Shown here piece by piece: positions 14,801 through 19,209 of a stretch of 19,209 bases of DNA. The notes under the pieces were generated by a model. The model saw only the letters and a list, made by a program, of their open reading frames with translations. It was not told where the DNA came from and did no database searches. Within the stretch, counting starts at the first letter, position 1; each line of letters begins with the position of its first letter. Source of the stretch: an uncultured Anaerolineaceae bacterium (GTDB lineage: Bacteria > Chloroflexota > Anaerolineae > Promineifilales > Promineifilaceae); NCBI GenBank assembly GCA_937967805.1, contig CALBTC010000544.1:1-19209 (forward strand). Reading direction: 5' to 3'. Made by a program: the position numbers and the translations under genes.

Positions 14801-17800
14801 GGTGCTGTCCAGCAGGTTGCCGCTGCCGTCGTATAGGCTCACCGTCACGGCAATGACGCCGTCTTCATTGAAGTCCTGCGTGCCGTTGAGGTTGGCATCA
14901 AGCCAGACGTAGTCGCCCAGGCTGGCCGGCAGCGTGTAGAGGCCACCGTCCCAGGTGGGGTCGTTTTCGCCGGAAATCAGGTTGGTCACGATGGTTTGAC
15001 CCGTCGTGATGTCGATGTCGCTGTCCAGCGCGTCGTCGACCCCCTGGTCTTGCCCGGTGATGGTGTAGCCAGCCGGCGGCACCATCTCCACGTAGTAATC
15101 GCCAGGCGGGAGGTTGGTGAAGCTGTAGCTTCCATAAGCGTCCGTGCTGGTTGTATCCAGCAGGTTGTCGCCGGCATCGTACAGGTTAACGGTGACGTTG
15201 GGCACTCCAAACTCGCCGGCGTCCTGCAGGCCGTCCTGGTTGGCATCCAGCCAGACGAGGTCGCCCAGGCTGGCGGGGATGATGTGCAGGCCGCCGTCCC
15301 AGGTGGGGTCGTTTTCACCGGCGGTCAGGTTGGTGACAATGGTTTGGCCCGAGCCGGGATCGATGTCGGAATCGGCCGTATCGTCGCCCCCCTGGTCCTG
15401 CAGGGTAATGGTGTAGCCCGCCGGCGGCACAACTTCTACGTAGTAATCGCCGGGCGGCAGGTTGCTAAACACATATTGACCAAAAGCGTCTGTCGTGATG
15501 GTGCCAATAAACGTGTCACCGCTGTCGTACAGGTTCACCGTCGCGCCGGGCACGCCGAACTCATCACCATCCTGCACGCCGTCTTGATCGGCGTCCAGCC
15601 AGACGGTGTCGCCCAGGCTGGCGGGCAGGGTGTACAGACCACCGTCCCAGGTGGGATCATTTTCACCGGAGGTCAAGGTAGTGACGATGGTCTGGCCGCT
15701 GCCGTTGATATCGGAATCGGCCGTATCGTCACTGCCCTGGTCTTGGGCCACGATGGTGTAGCCAGCGGGCGGCGTCACCACGACGTAGTAATCGCCCGGC
15801 GGCAAATTGGTAAAGCTGTAGCCGCCGTTGCCGTCCGTGTTCGTTGTGTCCAGTAAATTATCATTACTGTCATACAGCTCCACCGTCACGCCGCCAATGC
15901 CATATTCGTTGGCATCCTGAATGCCGTCCTGATTGGCATCCAGCCAGACATAGTCACCGATACTGGCCGGATCGATGTGCAAACCGGCGTCCCAGGTGGG
16001 GTCATTTTCGCCGGAAGCGAGCGTGGTGTCGATGCTCTGGCCGGTCGTGGTATCCACGTCGCTATCCAGCGCGTCGTCACCCCCCTGATCCTGCCCGGTG
16101 ATGGTGTAACCGGCCGGCGGAACCACTTCAATGTGGTAATCGGCCGGGGCCAGGTTGGTGAAACTGTAATTACCGTAAGCGTCGGTGGTGGTGGTGGCGA
16201 TGAAGGTGTTGCTGCTGTCATACAGGTTCACCGTCACGCCGGGCACGCCAAACTCGCCACTATCCTGCACGCCGTCCTGGTTGGCGTCCAGCCAGACGAG
16301 GTCGCCCAGGCTGGCGGGCAGGATGTAAAGCCCGGCGTCCCAGGTGGGATCGTTTTCGCCGGCGGTCAGGGTGGTGGTGGCCGTTTGGCCGGTGGGATCG
16401 ATGTCGGAATCGGCCGTTTCGCCCGTCTGGTCCTGCGGACTGATGCTGTAACCGGCCGGGGGCGTCACCACGAGGTAGTAGTCGCCGGGCGGCAGGTTGC
16501 TAAAGCTGTAACTGCCGTCGCCCAGGGTGGTGGTCGTGTCGATCAGGTTGTCGCTGCTGTCGTACAACTCGATTGTCACACCGCCGATGCCCAGTTCGCC
16601 GCTGTCCTGTATACCGTCCTGGTTGGCATCCAGCCAGACAAAGTCGCCGATGCTGGCCGGGTCGATGTGCAGGCCGCCGTCCCAGGTGGTGTCGTTCTCG
16701 CCGGAGGTAAGCGTCGTGGTGATCGTTTCACCGGTGGTGGTGTCGATGTCGCTGTCCAGCGCATCGTTGCTGCCCTGGTCCTGACCGGTGATGGTGTAGC
16801 CGGCGGGCGGGGTGACAATGACGTAGTAGTCGCCGGGAGGCAGGTTGGTGAAGCCGTAGCTGCCGTCGAAGCCGGTGGCGGTGGTGCTGATCAGATTGTC
16901 GCCGCTGTCGTACAGTTCAACCGTGGCGTTAGGCACGCCGTATTCGTTACCGTCTTGAATGCCGTCCTGATTAGCATCCAGCCAGACGAAGTCGCCGATG
17001 CTGGCCGGATCGATGTGCAGGCCACCATCCCAGGAGGGATCATTTTCGCCGGGATCCAGCGTCGTAACGATGGTTTGCCCGGTGGTGGCGTCTATGTCGG
17101 AATCGAACAGATCGCCGGCCGTGTCTTGTAACGTGATGGTGTAGCCAGCCGGGGGGACCACTTCTACATAGTAGTCGCCGGGCGGCAGGTTATTGAAGCT
17201 GTAGCTGCCGTCGTAAGCGGTGGTGGTGGTGCCGCGCAGGTTGTCGGCGTCGTCGTACAGGTTTACCGTGACGTTGGGGATGCCGAACTCAGTGCCTTCC
17301 TGACGGCCGTTCTGATTCGCATCTAACCAAACATAGTCACCAATGCTGGCCGGTTGGGCGTAGAGGCCACCGTCCCAGGTCGTGTCGTTCTCGCCAGAGA
17401 TGAGCGTGGTGGTTGCTGTTTGGCCGGTCGTGGTGTCAATGTCGGAATCGGCCGTGTTGTCGGCGCCCTGGTCTTGCGGACTGATGCTGTAATTGGTGGG
17501 CGGCACCACCTCGATGTAATAGTCGCCAGGTGGCAGATTGGTGAAGCTGTAGCTGCCGTCGGCCAGCGTGGTGGTGGTGGTGATGAAGTTATCGCTGCCG
17601 TCGTACAGGTTGACGGTGACATTGTAGAGACCCACCTCGCTGCCGCCATCCTGGATGCCGTCGTTGTTTAGATCGTACCAGACAAAATCGCCGATGGAGG
17701 CGGGCTGGTAGAGACCGGCGTCCCAGGTGGGATCGTGTTCACCCGGATCGAGCGTAGTGGCAATGGTTTGCCCGGTTGGCTTGTCAATGTCGGAATCGGT

Positions 17801-19209
17801 ACTGTCGGCCCCCTGATCCTGCTGCGTGATGGCGTAGCCCGCAGGCGGCGTAAATTCCAGGTAGTAGTCGCCGGGGTCCAGGTTGATGAACTGGTAAGAG
17901 CCATCGGCCAGCGTCGTGGTGCTGCTGATGACGTTGTCACTGGCATCGTACAGGGTGACGTTGACGTTTTCGATACCCGTCGCGCCGTCATCCTGCTGAC
18001 CGTTGCCGTTCACGTCTTCCCAAACGAAGTCGCCGATGGAGGCAGAGACAGCGTCTGTGTCTGTGTCGTCGTTGTTATCGGGGGTGGGATCGTCGCCGTG
18101 GGTGTTGTCGTCGAAGGCCACGGCCGTATTCACCACGCTCGTCGCCACGGGCGGGCGGGTGGCATCAAAGATGACGGAAAAGTCTACCGTGGTTGACGCG
18201 CCGTCGTTCAGCGTGCCCAGATCGTAGGTGCAGGTGCTGCCGGCGCTGGCGTCCGGCAGGCAGGTCCAGCCCGCCGTGCCGGCAAAAGTGGTGTTGGCCG
18301 GAACCGTTTCAGTGATGGTGACGCCGGTGGCAACGGCCGTGCCCACGTTAGAAATCGTCAGCGTGTAGGTAATCTGCTCGCCTGGATCGATCACCGTGAT
18401 GCCGTCTGTTTTGGTGAGAACGATGTCCGGCACAATGACCGTCAGGTCGTCGCTGTCGTTTACATCCGGTTCATCCCGCTCCTGGCTATCGTCACCGTCG
18501 TTGGCGGTGCTGTCCAGCGTCGTCGCCTGGGTGACGGTGGCGACGTTGGTGAGGTCTGGCGGGCTGGGCGGCAAGCTGCTGTCCAGCGTCATCTGGAAGG
18601 TGAAAGTGGCGCTGGCCCCGGCGGCAATACTGCCGTCTGTGTAGCGCACAATCGTGTTGCTGCCGGAAGGCACGGTGCTGAAGCTGAAGCCTGCGGCCGT
18701 ACTGCCCTCGGTGATGGTGTGGAACTCACCGTTGTCGATCGGATCGTCAATAATCATATCAAAGGCGGTGGAGGTGCCGGTGTTGGTCACGGTGAGCGTG
18801 ACGGTAATCGTGTCGTTGGGTGAAGCTTCATTGGTGCTGAAACTCTTGACGATTTCCATCTGCGGCTCAACCACGGTGACGTCAACCGGCGTCACGTTTT
18901 CTGGCGTGCCGCTGCCGATTTGCACGGTGGCGTTGTTGGTCAGCGTGGTCTGCCCAGGATTGACGCCCACGTTACCGGGTACATTCAGCACCACGGCCTG
19001 CAGCCGCACGCTGAAGCTGTTGTTGCTGGGATCGTTGTCGGCGGGCACGGTGAAGCTGCCAAACGTGAAGGTGACATCGCCGCCGCTGCCGCCGGGGGCG
19101 GTGATGGTGGGGCTGGGCAGGGTGCCGTTAAAGCCGGTTGAATCGACAACGGCCGTTCCCGGCACATATTCCAGGCGAGACGTCAGACTGTCAGAGATCA
19201 CGACGTCGG
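11837..19209 (-). CDS. Giant surface protein with DUF11 repeats, SdrD_B-like modules and FnIII-like C-terminus, 5' end outside the window
   Basis: The frame is open to the right edge (2456 codons visible); the GTG at 19201 is internal, because the preceding codons read D-V-V in a DUF11 context. Domains in order: the end of one DUF11 repeat and two further DUF11-like repeats (to about residue 386 counted from 19201), 14 SdrD_B-like modules of about 115 residues, two longer SdrD_B-like modules rich in Asp, a FnIII-like domain (W-T-T-E-S-E-V-D-N-F-G-F) and the tail L-Y-L-P-M-V-I-G-G-N. Each module has W-x-D-x-N-x-D-G-x-Q-D near its start, a likely calcium-binding loop, and P-G-D-Y-Y. Such proteins are elongated, calcium-stiffened surface stalks or adhesins. 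No LPxTG sorting signal is present. Export signals would be in the missing N-terminus. Confidence 0.9.
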   Translation of the reverse strand, partial: DVVISDSLTSRLEYVPGTAVVDSTGFNGTLPSPTITAPGGSGGDVTFTFGSFTVPADNDPSNNSFSVRLQAVVLNVPGNVGVNPGQTTLTNNATVQIGSGTPENVTPVDVTVVEPQMEIVKSFSTNEASPNDTITVTLTVTNTGTSTAFDMIIDDPIDNGEFHTITEGSTAAGFSFSTVPSGSNTIVRYTDGSIAAGASATFTFQMTLDSSLPPSPPDLTNVATVTQATTLDSTANDGDDSQERDEPDVNDSDDLTVIVPDIVLTKTDGITVIDPGEQITYTLTISNVGTAVATGVTITETVPANTTFAGTAGWTCLPDASAGSTCTYDLGTLNDGASTTVDFSVIFDATRPPVATSVVNTAVAFDDNTHGDDPTPDNNDDTDTDAVSASIGDFVWEDVNGNGQQDDGATGIENVNVTLYDASDNVISSTTTLADGSYQFINLDPGDYYLEFTPPAGYAITQQDQGADSTDSDIDKPTGQTIATTLDPGEHDPTWDAGLYQPASIGDFVWYDLNNDGIQDGGSEVGLYNVTVNLYDGSDNFITTTTTLADGSYSFTNLPPGDYYIEVVPPTNYSISPQDQGADNTADSDIDTTTGQTATTTLISGENDTTWDGGLYAQPASIGDYVWLDANQNGRQEGTEFGIPNVTVNLYDDADNLRGTTTTAYDGSYSFNNLPPGDYYVEVVPPAGYTITLQDTAGDLFDSDIDATTGQTIVTTLDPGENDPSWDGGLHIDPASIGDFVWLDANQDGIQDGNEYGVPNATVELYDSGDNLISTTATGFDGSYGFTNLPPGDYYVIVTPPAGYTITGQDQGSNDALDSDIDTTTGETITTTLTSGENDTTWDGGLHIDPASIGDFVWLDANQDGIQDSGELGIGGVTIELYDSSDNLIDTTTTLGDGSYSFSNLPPGDYYLVVTPPAGYSISPQDQTGETADSDIDPTGQTATTTLTAGENDPTWDAGLYILPASLGDLVWLDANQDGVQDSGEFGVPGVTVNLYDSSNTFIATTTTDAYGNYSFTNLAPADYHIEVVPPAGYTITGQDQGGDDALDSDVDTTTGQSIDTTLASGENDPTWDAGLHIDPASIGDYVWLDANQDGIQDANEYGIGGVTVELYDSNDNLLDTTNTDGNGGYSFTNLPPGDYYVVVTPPAGYTIVAQDQGSDDTADSDINGSGQTIVTTLTSGENDPTWDGGLYTLPASLGDTVWLDADQDGVQDGDEFGVPGATVNLYDSGDTFIGTITTDAFGQYVFSNLPPGDYYVEVVPPAGYTITLQDQGGDDTADSDIDPGSGQTIVTNLTAGENDPTWDGGLHIIPASLGDLVWLDANQDGLQDAGEFGVPNVTVNLYDAGDNLLDTTSTDAYGSYSFTNLPPGDYYVEMVPPAGYTITGQDQGVDDALDSDIDITTGQTIVTNLISGENDPTWDGGLYTLPASLGDYVWLDANLNGTQDFNEDGVIAVTVSLYDGSGNLLDSTSTNANGNYSFTNLPPGDYYVEVALPNGYAFTTQDGSGNDATDSDVDTTTGETIVTTLVAGENDPTWDAGLVPAIARLGDYVWEDLNGDGIQDVGEPGVPGVEVRLYDVSNTQIMTTTTDVNGRYNFIDLTPGTYHVAFVLPAGYNFTLQDRGPNDAADSDADTTTGLTVPTNLTPGENDVSWDAGLVRPLNPALAAIGNYVWEDLDSDGLQDAGEPGIDSVTVDLYDGLGNFVDTTTTDVNGLYQFIDLTPGDYYVRFTLPAGYDFTLQDQGANDAIDSDADPATGETVVTNLVAGENDPTWDAGLVQMLNPALAAIGNYVWLDANEDGVQDIGEPGIENVTVNLYDGLGNYVDTTTTDANGLYQFIDLTPGDYFVEFVPPTGYILTGRNQGSDDTLDSDADADIFSGTFGQTIVTNLVAGENDTTWDAGLYVPGAPSTASLGDFVWLDADVDGIQDAGEPGVENVTVNLYTGTGVLVDTTTTDATGFYEFTDLLPGDYYVEFVPPAGYALTFDNSGVTDLDDSDADPVTGQTAVTTLTAGENDPTWDAGLYQTVRLGNRVWFDTDNNGVLNSGEQGVANVLMELLDGVGNPVISPVTGLPITTTTDSTGRYVFDSIPPGTYMVRVAADNFDGWTDPLYGFVSSRSNVSPDPAADPDVSSSDTDDNGRNNPDPANGGIVSYPVTVTVGSEPTNEGADEDGSYPNADSNLTVDFGFFELLTLGNYVWLDNNENSTIDSGEPGVGGVILYLLDGSGNPVLHTVTSQPISTTINSSGFYQFTNLYPGEYRVLVGAENFQAGGALEGYWSSPGAVDPDDNADTDDNGLDEVEPWITGIVSDPVRLDYDQEPDNYDDTDDNDNTNLTVDMGFVATPTAVTLTSFTATNLGNQKVRIAWTTESEVDNFGFRIYRSTGSNFAGATQIHFEPTAVPGGSGPGASYSYTDTVPADGTYYYWLEDVETGGATKVHGPITINVSPFFNLYLPMVIGGN
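11885..12190 (-). other. FnIII-like domain ahead of the C-terminal tail of the giant protein
   Basis: The segment starts with P-T-A-V-T-L-T-S-F and has I-A-W-T-T-E-S-E-V-D-N-F-G-F-R-I-Y-R-S and Y-Y-Y-W-L-E-D-V. This is a pattern common in bacterial secreted proteins just before a C-terminal sorting or anchoring segment. It is followed directly by V-S-P-F-F-N and the YLP tail. Confidence 0.7.
12191..13141 (-). other. Two long, Asp-rich SdrD_B-like modules of the giant protein
   Basis: Two modules of about 155-165 residues begin with R-L-G-N-R-V-W-F-D and T-L-G-N-Y-V-W-L-D. They differ from the 14 upstream modules by a longer loop after N-P-V and an extra Asp/Asn-rich part (S-S-D-T-D-D-N-G-R-N and D-D-T-D-D-N-D-N-T-N), ending in L-T-V-D-(F/M)-G-F. 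This is the classic SdrD_B form. The acidic stretches probably bind calcium. Confidence 0.75.
13142..18043 (-). repeat. Tandem array of 14 SdrD_B-like coding modules
   Basis: Fourteen in-frame units, most of them 342-351 bp, each start A-S-(I/L)-G-D-x-V-W or A-x-(I/L)-G-(D/N)-Y-V-W and end G-E-N-D-P-T-W-D-(A/G)-G-L. Unit boundaries read directly from the sequence include 18043, 17701, 17350, 17005, 16657, 16315, 15967, 15622 and 15274. The central units are most alike; the last four (about 13142-14590) are more divergent and share an E-P-G-V/I and I-D-L-T-P-G variant. The arrangement indicates expansion by unequal recombination. Confidence 0.9.
18044..19209 (-). other. DUF11-like repeat region of the giant protein
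   Basis: This part holds the C-terminal portion of one DUF11 repeat (D-V-V-I-S-D-S-L-T-S-R-L-E-Y-V-P-G-T) and two more. One begins Q-M-E-I-V-K-S-F-S with V-T-V-T-L-T-V-T-N-T-G-type strands; the other begins D-I-V-L-T-K-T-D-G with Y-T-L-T-I-S-N-V-G. DUF11 repeats are extracellular beta-sandwich domains common in large bacterial surface proteins. An Asp-rich linker (D-N-N-D-D-T-D-T-D) joins it to the SdrD_B array. Confidence 0.8.

Noticed and set aside
13142..17131. Long plus-strand frames (about 385 codons each) opposite the SdrD_B array
   Set aside because: They repeat with the period of the array and are the mirror of its biased codons; the sense frame has coherent domains.
13142..18043. 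CRISPR-like array
   Set aside because: Units are about 345 bp, in frame, and code for SdrD_B modules; there are no short repeats with unique spacers.
13142..18043. Dockerin modules, because of D-x-N-x-D-G-x-x-D loops
   Set aside because: Dockerins have two such loops in about 60-70 residues; here there is one per 115-residue beta-rich module in an SdrD_B context.

Overview
The window looks like chromosomal DNA of a Chloroflexota bacterium, probably Anaerolineae or a near relative. This is an inference from three things: moderately high GC, very large secreted proteins with T/P-rich stretches and an X-Y-L-P-type C-terminal tail, and a receptor-like Ser/Thr kinase with an extracellular FecR-like/carboxypeptidase-like part. 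No rRNA or other phylogenetic marker is present to confirm it. All nine coding regions lie on the minus strand, so transcription runs from high to low coordinates. The genes at both ends are cut by the window edges.

Layout in transcription order. (1) 19209-11837: most of a giant surface protein, open at its 5' end. It has DUF11-type repeats, 14 tandem ~115-residue SdrD_B-like modules, two longer modules, a fibronectin-III-like domain and a short YLP tail. (2) 11721-8956: a secreted C25 (gingipain-type) cysteine peptidase with a similar YLP tail. (3) 8836-7427: an MFS transporter, possibly expressed from a leaderless promoter. (4) 7278-4300: a transmembrane Ser/Thr kinase whose outer part carries FecR-like, M14-carboxypeptidase-like and LGFP-like regions. 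The M14 part has lost key zinc and catalytic residues. It overlaps by 16 nt with (5) 4315-2609, an N-terminally anchored CocE/NonD hydrolase. (6) 2402-1666: a tightly packed UPF0175/PIN (DUF3368) toxin-antitoxin-type pair. It is followed 6 nt later by (7) tyrA (1659-781), (8) a small PII-like protein (754-410) and (9) the start of a CaCA-family cation exchanger (338-1).

Two DNA-level patterns run across the gene content. The palindromic octamer ACGGCCGT occurs 34 times by hand count. It falls in coding sequence in all three reading phases, giving T-A-V, G-R or R-P, so a DNA-level role resembling cyanobacterial HIP1 is more likely than a protein motif. It is scarce in the adhesin tandem array and absent from the toxin-antitoxin pair. 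Second, several stop codons are followed within about 16 nt by an element built from one short word repeated several times and then mirrored as its reverse complement. One of these contains a perfect 18-bp stem. The elements differ in sequence but share this design and lack a U-tract.

The most unusual single gene is the kinase with an apparent pseudo-carboxypeptidase sensor. The adhesin, peptidase and shared C-terminal tail suggest a cell-surface or secretion programme. The PII-like protein beside a cation exchanger suggests a small regulator-transporter pair. No stretch longer than about 210 bases lacks a gene.
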